DNA of 64,000 nt from Verrucomicrobiia bacterium (GTDB lineage Bacteria > Verrucomicrobiota > Verrucomicrobiia > Verrucomicrobiales > DEV007). The notes beneath the pieces are model-generated. The model had not been told where the DNA came from and did not search any database. It saw only the letters and a list, made by a program, of their open reading frames with translations. Made by a program: the position numbers and the translations under genes. The stretch covers positions 120,896 through 184,895 of the forward strand of contig JAUICH010000010.1 of assembly GCA_030427505.1 (NCBI GenBank), in the 5' to 3' direction. This document shows, piece by piece, positions 42,294-51,129 of the stretch; positions within the stretch are counted from its first letter, which is position 1, and the number at the start of each line of letters is the position of its first letter.

Positions 42294-44535
42294 CGATTCT
42301 TGGCTCGTAAGTTCGCACGCCGGTTTTGAAAATCTCGGACCGGAAGGGTTGGCTTTTCACAATGGGGGAGTCACCCGTCATTTCGACCATACCGCCTTTC
42401 TTAAGAAACAATTCGGATTCAAATAGCGAATCCCCATACTGAATGACGCAGTCCGCTTTCCAGAGCATGGGAGATCCAGTTTTCTGGCTCTCATTATCTT
42501 CGTCAGGCGGAACGGGTTTCAAGACACAGGGCTTGATCTTCTTAAAGACGTCTTCATCGAGACCTTCGTCCGGTAGCTTGAAGTACCGGAGATCGGCCTT
42601 GGACTCGACAATGCGAAAGGCGCCTTCCTGGCCATGCACGGCGGCACAGAAGAAGTGAAGATACTCCGTCGCCGGGCCGATCTTGTCGAGCCGGGGCGGT
42701 AGCGAAGAGTTGAACTGATGAATGGGGGGTGACGTCCCGGTCAGTTGCACCACTTTGTCACTCGCGGCAAACCAAGTCAGGTAACCCAGGAACCCCAGGC
42801 TGTCGCTGCAGCGGGCCTCGTAGAGCCAGGTATCCTGGTAGATTGAAAGCGGCATGCTCCGGACGCCATCGATGGATGTCAGTCCCTGTCCGAAGTTCGG
42901 AACCAGGTGCGGCCAGATATTCGCCAGCGCCACGATGGCATCCATTTTTACCAAGTCCTTCCACTTGCCGGAGATCAGCGGGGACATCGGCCATTCGTGC
43001 TGCTTCGGCTCTTTCAGGCTTTCCTCTATCTTTGCGAAGAGGGCAGGGCCTTCCAGGCGGCGGACGCCGACCACTTCGCCCATGGCATTTCGCTCCCAGC
43101 TCGACCAGAGCGGTTCCGGCGGGTGGACCGGGTCGCCGGACGGCGGGCGAACGGGGCTAGGCGGGCGGGAGTAGATCCGCTGCGGTTTGCGAGGTTTTGG
43201 CAGGATCTCCCGGGTCAAATCGTGACGAGGATTATCGTCATGCATGCCCCGGAACATGGGGTCTTTCAGGTAGTCCGGCCGCTGGGAAATCACGGCTTCG
43301 TCCCCGCCGATGAGCAGGATCATTTCGTTGAAGTCCAGGTCCAGAATCTCCCGCGGCTGGGAAAATCCGGTCAGCCCGGCCATGGCGCTGGCGGCGTTCA
43401 TGTTGTTCGCGCCAAAGGCCTGGAGAACTTTACAGTTGTTCACCATCGTTTCCCAGTCAGCTGGGTAGAGACGATGCAACTGACTGACATCCTGCCAGAA
43501 GCTCCAAGTCTGCAGGCCATAGCCACGCAGCAGCGTGATGGCTTGCCGGAGTTGCGGCAGGGGCCCCAGTTGAGCCGCTTCGTCCAGCATGAACAGCGTC
43601 GGTTTCGGCGGCGGGGCCTGGCGCCGGGTGATCGCCGCGATGAGCGACCCGACCCAGATCTTCAAGAGGGACCCGTGGGACTCCAGCTTGTCCGAAGGTA
43701 TGATGAGATAGAGCGAAATCGGATCGCCCCGCGTGATCTCGTCATACGAAAAGGTCGAGTCACCCGTCGCTTTCTGAACCAGTTCGCCCCGCATGAACCC
43801 CACCGCGTTCTGAGCAAAGGAGAGAATGCCGCCGAACGTTTCCGGGGCTGGAATCAGGATATTGCTGGCGATCGAGCGGACATCCGGATGCTGAGAGCGC
43901 TGCATCGACTGAGCGACCTCCTGCATCTGTTGATGGCCCTGGTTGATGATGTTTCTCAGGGCCGCGAGATTGTGATGCTTTGGCTCGTGATCGATGATCA
44001 AGTGCAGCGTGAGGCCGATCAGCAACTGCTGAGAGCGGGAGATCCAGAACTGGTCTTTGGCGGAAACCTCGTCCGGGACCAGGATGTTCATCAGCATCGC
44101 CACGTCGTCCGTCAGCGTTACGCTGTTCTTATCCAGGAGATCGAAAGGGTTCAGGTGAGCCCTTTCTTGATCGGCGATCTCCAGGGGATCCAGGATCAAG
44201 ACTTTCTGGCCCATTTCCCGCCGCCGCCGCGCCGTTACCGCCGCATTCTCGCCCTTTGGGTCGATCACGATGACCGGCCCCTCGTGGCGGAGCAGGGTGG
44301 GGATGATGCAGCCGGTCCCCTTGCCGGAACCCGTCGGCGCAATGGTCATCAGGTGGCCTTCGCCCTCAAAGAGAATGGGATTGAGGAAACCGGTCGCCGG
44401 CGTAAAGCGCTCGTCCCCGTAGTGAAACCCGATGGGCGGAAAGCGATACTCATGCTCCAGAGACCAGCCGACCAGGATACCCTCCTCGTCGATCTGGTCG
44501 GGCATCTGGAGAGGCGTGCGGGAAAGACGGCTCAC
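42283..44535 (-). CDS. VirD4/TraG-family ATPase with unusual C-terminal domain
   Basis: The product has 750 residues from GTG 44535; ATG 44505 is an alternative. The ATPase core is clear: Walker A in TIAPTGSGKGTG, VIVIDPKGENAAV, TLFMLDEAAQLGPLPQL (Walker B), and LRGYGLQTWSFWQDVSQL. This is the type IV coupling-protein family that feeds DNA or proteins to secretion channels. It lacks the usual N-terminal transmembrane pair. Residues ~490-750 form a region I cannot match (DGVRSMPLSIYQDTWLYEAR, then CSDSLGFLGYLTWFAASDKV). No relaxase, VirB or MOB genes are nearby, so it is an orphan. It may be a relic of an integrated element or have a separate, perhaps defence-related, role. Confidence 0.8.
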   Translation of the reverse strand: MSRLSRTPLQMPDQIDEEGILVGWSLEHEYRFPPIGFHYGDERFTPATGFLNPILFEGEGHLMTIAPTGSGKGTGCIIPTLLRHEGPVIVIDPKGENAAVTARRRREMGQKVLILDPLEIADQERAHLNPFDLLDKNSVTLTDDVAMLMNILVPDEVSAKDQFWISRSQQLLIGLTLHLIIDHEPKHHNLAALRNIINQGHQQMQEVAQSMQRSQHPDVRSIASNILIPAPETFGGILSFAQNAVGFMRGELVQKATGDSTFSYDEITRGDPISLYLIIPSDKLESHGSLLKIWVGSLIAAITRRQAPPPKPTLFMLDEAAQLGPLPQLRQAITLLRGYGLQTWSFWQDVSQLHRLYPADWETMVNNCKVLQAFGANNMNAASAMAGLTGFSQPREILDLDFNEMILLIGGDEAVISQRPDYLKDPMFRGMHDDNPRHDLTREILPKPRKPQRIYSRPPSPVRPPSGDPVHPPEPLWSSWERNAMGEVVGVRRLEGPALFAKIEESLKEPKQHEWPMSPLISGKWKDLVKMDAIVALANIWPHLVPNFGQGLTSIDGVRSMPLSIYQDTWLYEARCSDSLGFLGYLTWFAASDKVVQLTGTSPPIHQFNSSLPPRLDKIGPATEYLHFFCAAVHGQEGAFRIVESKADLRYFKLPDEGLDEDVFKKIKPCVLKPVPPDEDNESQKTGSPMLWKADCVIQYGDSLFESELFLKKGGMVEMTGDSPIVKSQPFRSEIFKTGVRTYEPRIEKA

Positions 44536-45084
44536 GGAATAGAAAGCAAAGTAGAGGATTCGAAACTGGGAAGGACATGAAGCCAGCCAGCCATTCAGAC
44601 TGACCGGTTCCGTTCCAATGGGAAGCCGTCAGGTAACCGGACCCTGGCGGTGAAAGCAAGCTCCAGTGTGGGTTCTTTCCTGACAAGACTACCTAGGCAG
44701 CGCGGACAAATTGGAGAACGGAGCGGAAATGAAAAGAAGGACAGTGAACTCAGCGCCGCGAAGCGGCGAAAACCTGAAGACGCGGCCCATTTTTATCCCG
44801 CCTTTGCGGGCTCTGCCGACACCTTTCGCTTCGCTTCAGGGGGTTGCGAGCCGCTTCGCGGCCGAAGCAGTCTGCCTGGCTTCGTTCCCGCTCACTCTAT
44901 TGGGGGTAGGCCCAATGCCATTCGCGGCGCCTTGCCAGACAAAAAATGCTCTCGCGCCGCTCCGCCCCCAATTTGTCCACACTGCCTAGACTCATCTTGG
45001 TAAGGAATGTCCGTGAACCGGAGCCAGGGCAAGTCCGCTGACCCCCGTGGTGGAGAAAAGAAAAATGGACCGGGACGCAGGGCG
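44536..45084. other. Intergenic region containing a MITE-like element
   Basis: No gene is supported in this 549-bp stretch. It is mostly the inverted-repeat element at 44693-44989. The remainder shows nothing recognisable. Open frames crossing it are translations of the element. Confidence 0.6.
44693..44989. mobile_element. Inverted-repeat (MITE-like) element, copy 2
   Basis: The element is 297 bp. The left end is CTAGGCAGCGCGGACAAATT and the inverted right end is CTAGGCAGTGTGGACAAATT, two differences in 20. Both ends start with CTAG, as in copy 1 at 25615-25730. The interior holds GCGCCGCGAAGCGGCGAA and GCGGCCCATTT, shared with copy 1, plus extra GC-rich palindromic DNA. No protein is encoded. 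It is likely mobilised in trans by a transposase elsewhere. Confidence 0.65.
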
Positions 45085-45807
45085 CTACTCCGGCTTCTTG
45101 AAGCGCAGAAAATAGTTCTCCTTCAGCCCGTCCACCTTCACCTCTTCGACAAATTCGAGACCCACGCTCTCGATCTCGCTTTTGAAAACCTCTTTGCCCG
45201 CCCGGACGTGGTTCAGGATCCAGTCGCTGGAGACGCCCTCAATCCTCTCGAAGTCCACCACCACGACTGTACCACCCGGCTTGAGCGCCCGGAAGAGGCT
45301 CTTCATGGTGGAGGCGGGAAACTCGAAGTGATGATACACGTCACAAACGAAAGCCACGTCCACGCTGTCGGGGGCCAGTGTCACCGAATCCTGCGGGCAC
45401 AGTACGGTCGTGATGTTGTGCTGACCCTCTTCCTTGGCCCGCGCCTGTATGTGTTCCAGAAAACGCGCGTTGATCTCCACCGCATAGACCCAGCCATCCT
45501 CGCCGGTGGCGTTGGAAAAAAGGCGGGTATAGAGTCCAGTACCCGCCCCCACGTCCGCGACCGTCATCCCGGGCTGAATCCCGCAGGCCTTCAGGATGGC
45601 GTCCTTCTCATGAAACACCTCGCGGCTCTCCACTTCAAACCGCGCCAGCCACTCGGAAACCTTCAATTCCGGATCGAGGAACTTCTCGTTGATACCCGGA
45701 TTGACGCTCTCCTCCTGGGCAATAAGGAGAGTAAGAGGTGCCGCGATAAAGAGAACACAGGTTGCCGCGAAAAGCGCGCCGGACTGGAAATGGAATGGGG
45801 ATTTCAT
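45085..45807 (-). CDS. Exported class I SAM-dependent methyltransferase
   Basis: The product has 240 residues. The N-terminus has a signal peptide or anchor (LFAATCVLFIAAPLTLLIAQ). The rest is a Rossmann-type methyltransferase: motif I VADVGAGTGLYTRLF, the acidic end of strand 2 in VYAVEINARF, VDVAFVCDVYHHFEFP, and LKPGGTVVVVDFERIEG. The substrate is unknown. An export signal on a SAM-dependent enzyme is unusual because SAM is not expected in the periplasm; it may instead be membrane-anchored facing inward. It lies 160 bp downstream of ppc's end on the same strand. Confidence 0.78.
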   Translation of the reverse strand: MKSPFHFQSGALFAATCVLFIAAPLTLLIAQEESVNPGINEKFLDPELKVSEWLARFEVESREVFHEKDAILKACGIQPGMTVADVGAGTGLYTRLFSNATGEDGWVYAVEINARFLEHIQARAKEEGQHNITTVLCPQDSVTLAPDSVDVAFVCDVYHHFEFPASTMKSLFRALKPGGTVVVVDFERIEGVSSDWILNHVRAGKEVFKSEIESVGLEFVEEVKVDGLKENYFLRFKKPE

Positions 45808-45967
45808 AGGTCGATTCTAAGAAGAATAGCACAGGCCTGAGGAAAGAAACAAAGAGAACGCCTCGGGTCTTCTTACCTCGAAACAAAGGCTATCCTGATG
45901 CCCCCCCTTTGAGTGTGGAGGGATGTTCGAAAGCATCGTTGCCTCAACAATTCCTTTTCCGGTGCCG

Positions 45968-48721
45968 CTACCCGGTTGTCCTAAGTCCGCTGGCAATCGC
46001 GCTGATGGAGAAGATAAGGTCGCGGGGCAGTTCGCCGCCATTGGCGCGCCATTGGCGGAGGAGTTCCACCTGCTGACGGTGCAGGGTGTTTAGCGGGACT
46101 TCACGCAGGTCCAGCGTCTTGGCAAAACGTGGGCGGCGCTCCGCGATGGGGCGGGGGAAAAAGGTGGCGAGTTGCTTCCGGGCTCGATCCAGTTCCGCGC
46201 CAATCTTGTCCATGAAACGCTCCCGTAGCGACTCGTCCTGGACCAGGGAGGCGTAGGCGTTCATCAGGCCGGGGTGAGCGCTGATGAGGTTTGTTTCCAC
46301 GTTATTGAGGACGTACTTCAGCAGGGTGGAACGGGAGACAGTTTCGGCCAGGCGCGCGAAGTCTTCAGGCGCCTCGGTCTGCAATCGCTCAAGGGCTGAG
46401 CCCACCCCATACCAGGCGGGCAGGTAGAAGCGGGCCTGAGTCCAGCTGAACACCCAGGGAATGGCGCGCAGGTCGGCGAGGCTGGCGGTGCCGGTCCGAC
46501 GCGAGGGACGCGAGCCCATTCGGGTCTGCTCCAGCGCATCGATAGGCGTGGCCTGGCGATAGAACTCGATGAACCCTTCAGCTTCCAGCAGGGAGCGGTA
46601 AGCTTCAGTGCTCCACTGGGCCAGTTTTGGCATGAACTCGATTCCCGGATCTTCCACCGGCTCAGTGAGACGATGCCGCGCCGCGGCCAGCGTGACGCAG
46701 GCCTCCAGGCTTTCCAGATGGTAGGCGGCGTTGTCGGGATAGGCGTATTTTTTGGCGATGGTCTCGCCCTGTTCCGTCATGCGGAAGTCTCCACCCAGGG
46801 AGCCGTGGGGCAGGGCGCGCATGAACCAGTCCGTCGGGCCCGCGCCCCGGCTGATGGTGCCGCCCCGGCCGTGAAAGAAACGGATCTCGACTCCGTGTTC
46901 GCGGCCGGTCTCAGCGATGGCTTTCTGGGCGGCGTGCAGGGCCCACTGGCTCGCCAGGATGCCGCCGTCCTTGTTGCTGTCGCTGTAGCCGAGCATGATT
47001 TGCTGGACCGGAGCCCCTTCCGGGCCGCCCTTTTCCCGGCCTGAAACCTCCAGGCTTCTTCGGGCCACCGGGTGGCGCAGGTAGGCATCCACAATGCCAG
47101 CGCCATGGGCCAGATCGTCCAGGGTCTCAAACAGCGGCACCACCGGCAACGGACAGACCCGGTTGCCATCGGCGTCCGTTTCCATGAGCCCGGCTTCGCG
47201 GGCGAAGAAGTGCACCACCAGCAGGTCGGACAGTTGACGGGTCATACTCACGATCAGAGCCCCCGTGCCCCGGCCCCCTTCGCGGCGATGTCTTACGAAG
47301 ACGCGGAAACAGTCCCTGACCGCGTCGGCCTCGTCGCCGATCCTCTGGTCGATGTGGAGGAAGGGCCGCGGCGACGCTAGCTCTTCGGTCAGGAACGCCA
47401 CCCGTTTATCTTCCGGCCAGTTGGGAAAGCCGCTGCCGTCTTCCACGCCCGCCGCCTCCAGTAGCTGGGCCATGGCGAGGTCGTGGAACGCGCTGTTCTG
47501 CCGGATGTCGAGCACCGCGAGGTGGAAACCGAAGACCTCCAGCTTGCGGAGGAGCGGCTCCACCCAGAGAGCCGCCTGCCGCTCGGCGCCGGCGGCCAGC
47601 AGACCCGAGTGCCAAAGTTCCACATCCGCCGTAAACGAATCGAAACTCAAACCAGGATCGGCCTCGAGCTTGGCCCGGAGCAGGTAGCCAAAGGCCCGCC
47701 AGGGTTCGTCGGGATTCCGGCCTAGAATGTAGTTTCCCTCCGTGCCCAGCTCTTTCGCCAAGGCCGCGATGCGCGCCTCCAGAGCCTCCGGCGGCGCATA
47801 GGCGCGCGCCGAGAGCGTTAGCTGATGGGCGGCATCGGCGAGTTCTCTCCGGTAGAGCTTTATTGCTTGAACGCGCAATTCAGCCAGAGTGCTCTGGGTG
47901 ACTTCCGCGGTGACGAAAGGATGCCCGTCGCGGTCGCCGCCGATCCAGAGACCGAAGCGAACGCGTGGCCCGCAGCCGGACTTTTCCAGCACCGCCGGAT
48001 CGAAGCCAGCATGTTTCCAGGCCCAGGCGAGATGGCGGTCGAGCTTGTCGATGACCTCGGGGAAGACCTCGCGCAGGTAGAAAAGCGAGTTCCGCAATTC
48101 GCGCTGGACGGTGGGCGGCTCGGCATGGATTTCACCGGTGGTCCACAGGGCTTCGAGGGAGGCAAGGACGCCGTCTTTCACACGGTCACGCTCTTGCTGG
48201 GTGTGGGAAGGGTCCTCCAGGCTGAGCAAGCGGTCGTAGAGATCCCGGTGCCGTTCGCGGACCGAGGGCCGCTTGGCCTCCGTCGGGTGGGCGGTGAATA
48301 CCGGCTCTACCCGGACCGATTTCAGGACTTCGGCGATGGCGTGTTCATCCAGCCCTTCGTCCCGGAGCGTGGCCAGGCATTCGGGCCAGAGGCCCTTCTC
48401 CGCCTCGGGGCCGAGCAGGGTCTCGCGGCGGCGACGGGTTCGCTGCGCCACCTGGTCCTCGATCATGTCCAGCAGTTGAAAAGCAATCGAATATACCTGG
48501 GCGGTATCGACCGCGTTGCCCGTGGCGTCGCCTCCATCGTTCGCGCCCTCCAGCCATGGCAGCGCCCGCGCCAGTTCCGGTCGAGCAGCCGACTCCAGAA
48601 CGTCGTGCAGCGCCGTCATGATTTCCTGCACCTCGGCATCCAGAGAAGCAAGGCCGGTGGCGATCAGTTCGCCTGCTTTCTGAGGGGTGGTGGCATCGGG
48701 AGTGGTCGGTCCGGAGGTCAT
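45968..48721 (-). CDS. ppc: Phosphoenolpyruvate carboxylase
   Basis: The product has 917 residues from ATG 48721; open frame to 48814 is not needed. Family landmarks are present in order: VFTAHPTEAKRPSVRERHRD with catalytic His145, LWIGGDRDGHPFVTAEVTQS, VLDIRQNSAFHD, LGYSDSNKDGG, IRFFHGRGGTISRGAGPTDW, GGDFRMTEQGETIAKKYA, and a C-terminus ISAIASGLRTTG equivalent to the usual IN.IA.GLRNTG. It carboxylates phosphoenolpyruvate to oxaloacetate and refills the citric-acid cycle. It is cytoplasmic, a tetramer in the family. It appears to be a complete, ordinary housekeeping gene. Confidence 0.96.
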   Translation of the reverse strand: MTSGPTTPDATTPQKAGELIATGLASLDAEVQEIMTALHDVLESAARPELARALPWLEGANDGGDATGNAVDTAQVYSIAFQLLDMIEDQVAQRTRRRRETLLGPEAEKGLWPECLATLRDEGLDEHAIAEVLKSVRVEPVFTAHPTEAKRPSVRERHRDLYDRLLSLEDPSHTQQERDRVKDGVLASLEALWTTGEIHAEPPTVQRELRNSLFYLREVFPEVIDKLDRHLAWAWKHAGFDPAVLEKSGCGPRVRFGLWIGGDRDGHPFVTAEVTQSTLAELRVQAIKLYRRELADAAHQLTLSARAYAPPEALEARIAALAKELGTEGNYILGRNPDEPWRAFGYLLRAKLEADPGLSFDSFTADVELWHSGLLAAGAERQAALWVEPLLRKLEVFGFHLAVLDIRQNSAFHDLAMAQLLEAAGVEDGSGFPNWPEDKRVAFLTEELASPRPFLHIDQRIGDEADAVRDCFRVFVRHRREGGRGTGALIVSMTRQLSDLLVVHFFAREAGLMETDADGNRVCPLPVVPLFETLDDLAHGAGIVDAYLRHPVARRSLEVSGREKGGPEGAPVQQIMLGYSDSNKDGGILASQWALHAAQKAIAETGREHGVEIRFFHGRGGTISRGAGPTDWFMRALPHGSLGGDFRMTEQGETIAKKYAYPDNAAYHLESLEACVTLAAARHRLTEPVEDPGIEFMPKLAQWSTEAYRSLLEAEGFIEFYRQATPIDALEQTRMGSRPSRRTGTASLADLRAIPWVFSWTQARFYLPAWYGVGSALERLQTEAPEDFARLAETVSRSTLLKYVLNNVETNLISAHPGLMNAYASLVQDESLRERFMDKIGAELDRARKQLATFFPRPIAERRPRFAKTLDLREVPLNTLHRQQVELLRQWRANGGELPRDLIFSISAIASGLRTTG

Positions 48722-49022
48722 ACTGGAGTCTTTTGGTTGGCTGGAGAGGGAAAGCGGTGGAGCAACATCGGGATACGGGGGGAATGTTGATCTCGCCTGG
48801 AGATGCGGAACCACGGCCCGCCGGCCCTTGAAAACGACATAGCAGTTATCCTGCCGACCGCAATTCCGTCATGATTTCCAACAGTTTTCAACGATCGCCT
48901 CCAATTGTCAGCACATCCCTGTATGCGCGCGCATCGGCCTTCGATTACCAAGAGCCGTTCTTCTCGATACGCTTGGAACCAGAAGTGGCAACAGCTAGCG
49001 GAGCCGAGAGTGGGCTTGAGGA
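48722..49022. other. Region between ppc and the IS element
   Basis: I see no gene in this ~300-bp stretch. It should contain the ppc promoter on the minus strand. It is bounded on the right by the IS terminal repeat. Confidence 0.4.
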
Positions 49023-49054
49023 TAAGTGGATCGTGGACAGAATAGAACCACGAT

Positions 49055-49354
49055 ATGAAGAGAAAGAGACGGAGTTTTAGCTCTGAGTTTAAGGCGCGAA
49101 TTGCTCTGGAAGCGGCCCGGGAAATCAAGACGATCAACGAAATTGCCGCGGCCAACGGCGTGCATCCCAACCAGGTGAGCGCGTGGAAGAAGGAGTTGAT
49201 CGCGGGAGCCGGAGAAGTCTTCTCCAAGAGCGGAAGCGGGCGGGAAGAAGCTGAGAAGGCCGAACGCGAAAAGGCCCGCCTGGAACGTAAGATCGGCCAA
49301 CTCACCATGGATTTGGAGTGGCTGACAAAAAAGTCCAAGGAGTTGGGACTGTGA
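49055..49354 (+). CDS. IS3-family transposase OrfA
   Basis: The product has 99 residues. The helix-turn-helix region is RSFSSEFKARIALEAARE then INEIAAANGVHPNQVSAWKK. A leucine-zipper-like coiled coil follows (EEAEKAEREKARLERKIGQL). It binds the IS ends and, by frameshift at 49327-49333, forms the OrfAB transposase. The frame ends at TGA 49352-49354, inside orfB. Confidence 0.9.
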   Translation: MKRKRRSFSSEFKARIALEAAREIKTINEIAAANGVHPNQVSAWKKELIAGAGEVFSKSGSGREEAEKAEREKARLERKIGQLTMDLEWLTKKSKELGL

Positions 49355-50226
49355 AAGAGCGTAAACAAATGGTGGAGCGCCCGCAGGGGCGCGGGCTGAG
49401 TGTAACGCGGCAGTGCCGGCTCCTGGCGGTGAATCGAAACCGCTTGAGAGTGAAATCCCGTCACCACCAGGCGGAAGACCTCAAGCTCCGGCGGCGCATC
49501 GACGAGATCCATTTGGAAGCGCCCTGGGCCGGCACCCGGACGATGCGAACCTTGCTCAAGCGAGACCATGGGTGTGGAACAAGCCGCCGCCGGATCGCGC
49601 GCCTGATGCGCGAGATGGGCCTGGAAGCGATCTGTCCGAAACCGGGAACGAGCCGTCCCGGGAAGGGCGAGGAGCATAAGGTGTATCCGTATCTGCTTCG
49701 AGACGAGGCCGTGGAGCGGCTCGATGAGGTATGGTGCGCGGACATCACCTATCTGCCAATGAAGCGCGGCTGGGGCTATCTGGTGGCGGTCATGGATTGG
49801 CATTCGCGAGCCGTCCTTTCGTGGCGGGTCTCCAACACCATGGACGTGAGTTTTTGCCTGGAGGCCTTCGAAGAAGCCGTGCGCAAGACCGGGAAAGTGC
49901 CCGAAATCTTCAACACCGATCAGGGCAGCCAGTTTACCTCACGGGCGTGGCGCGAAGCGCTGGAGTCGCGCGGCGTTCGCATCAGCATGGACGGCAAAGG
50001 CCGCTGGATGGACAATGTCTTCATCGAGCGGCTCTGGCGTTCCCTGAAATACGAGAAAGTGTATCTGGAAGATTTTGCCACGGTGCGGAACCTTTCGCTG
50101 GGAGTCAATGAATGGATGGAGCGCTACAACCGCTGGCGGCCCCATACGAGTCTCAACAACCGGAGGCCCTGGGAGGTCTACACCGGTTTGAAGAAACCAG
50201 AAGAGAAAGTGGCGAAAGCCGCCTGA
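49318..50226 (+). CDS. IS3-family transposase OrfB (rve integrase core)
   Basis: The frame has 302 codons from GTG 49318; an independent start could be GTG 49351. The N-terminal helix region matches HTH_21 (RRRIDEIHLEAPWAGTRTMR). The DDE integrase core is complete: DEVWCADITYLPMKRGW (first Asp), IFNTDQGSQFTSRAWR (second Asp) and MDNVFIERLWRSLKYE (Glu), ending with NRWRPHTSLNNRRPWEVY. It is in the -1 frame of orfA and overlaps it by 37 bp. It is probably made as the OrfAB fusion. Confidence 0.93.
   Translation: MADKKVQGVGTVKERKQMVERPQGRGLSVTRQCRLLAVNRNRLRVKSRHHQAEDLKLRRRIDEIHLEAPWAGTRTMRTLLKRDHGCGTSRRRIARLMREMGLEAICPKPGTSRPGKGEEHKVYPYLLRDEAVERLDEVWCADITYLPMKRGWGYLVAVMDWHSRAVLSWRVSNTMDVSFCLEAFEEAVRKTGKVPEIFNTDQGSQFTSRAWREALESRGVRISMDGKGRWMDNVFIERLWRSLKYEKVYLEDFATVRNLSLGVNEWMERYNRWRPHTSLNNRRPWEVYTGLKKPEEKVAKAA
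49327..49333 (+). other. Programmed -1 frameshift site A AAA AAG
   Basis: In the orfA frame the heptamer reads A-AAA-AAG, the classic slippery sequence. A one-base backward slip leads into the orfB frame. It lies seven codons before the orfA stop. Confidence 0.8.
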
Positions 50227-50287
50227 ACCCTAACAAAACAAGAATATGCCCCGCGGGGCAGTCCCGCCAAAGGCGGGGAAAGAAAGT

Positions 50288-50313
50288 GAAAATCCGAAAG
50301 CCTTCGGATTTTC
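50288..50313. terminator. 11-bp hairpin at the right end of the IS
   Basis: GAAAATCCGAA (50288-50298), loop AGCC, TTCGGATTTTC (50303-50313) form a perfect stem whose second arm contains a T4 run. It may end transposase transcription. A second hairpin, CCCGCC-AAA-GGCGGG, lies just before it. Confidence 0.4.
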
Positions 50314-50359
50314 ATGGAAAGAAGAACCCAACAAGGCCAACCAAACCTCGATCCACTTA

Positions 50360-51129
50360 AAAAGCTGATCTTTGTTGCTCCGCTACTGTCGCCACTTCTG
50401 TTTTGAATGGATTCACCACCGCCTTTTCCCATAGCGAAGCGATGGAGATCCTCATTCGGGACGAATTGAGGGAACCTGAGTGTGAGCTCTTACCTGAGGA
50501 AACGGACTCAGAACACTCTTATCCTCTCCAGCCTGAGACGACTCGCCGTAACGGAGCCGTGGAGTTAGAGAAGCGATTTTCCGGCAGTGACGCGGAATCA
50601 TGAGCGGCTGCCTTCACGCGGCTCCGCGTAGCGCAGTCCTTTCTGGTGAGCTGCCTTCAACCGCCGGAATTGGCAGTTGATCCCATCCTGAGCGGGGGCC
50701 TCCATGGACACCAGGGCGATCGTCATCCCGCTGGTAAGGCGGCTCGCGGACTCCATTCGCCTGGCCGTTGTGGGGGCGAAATGATTGATTGAGCAAGAAG
50801 CACTCTCGCATCTTTGGAGGTAGGACCACGGGAAGCGCGTCACGTTCTCAGGCTGATCCGCTTACGACAGGCGAAGGGCCGGTGTGGAGAGTCTCGGCCT
50901 GACCGGCTCCTTGGGTCTATCTCCAAGTGGTTAACAATGCTCTCCAGTGCTTTGGGGGGCTCGGGGGAGAAATCCGTTCAAAACATTTGTGGTCAGTCCC
51001 TAACAAGACAGCAGGATTTTTTGGTGACGAAAGAGACGCGAAAAAGTGGGAGTTTGGAATTGACGCAACAGGAGGGGTAGGTAACTCTCGCACCCTTTTT
51101 GGGTAGCTAACATTCCCACCGATTGCGTT
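50360..51129 (+). other. Intergenic region before the giant gene, no gene seen
   Basis: The region is 770 bp. Short frames occur on both strands (for example 50403-50603 plus and 50598-50843 minus), but none shows a domain, signal or good start. The final part before 51130 should hold the promoter of the giant gene. ACCC-TTTTT-GGGT near 51093 is a small palindrome just upstream of its start. Confidence 0.4.

Larger units (their letters stand above)
49023..50359 (+). mobile_element. IS3-family insertion sequence, apparently complete
   Basis: The ends share the inverted repeat TAAGTGGATCG (49023-49033, and inverted at 50349-50359), with partial match beyond. Inside are two overlapping frames, orfA and orfB, with an intact frameshift signal and intact catalytic residues. 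About 130 bp after orfB hold three palindromes, including an 11-bp stem at 50288-50313. Target-site duplications could not be confirmed by eye. Confidence 0.8.

Noticed and set aside
42907..44580. 557-codon open frame on the plus strand
   Set aside because: It is antisense to the VirD4-like ATPase with intact Walker motifs; the frame is rich in Arg/His/Gln without a fold signature.
50598..50843. 81-codon minus-strand frame before the giant gene
   Set aside because: No signal, domain or convincing start; it may be decayed DNA, but there is not enough to call a pseudogene.
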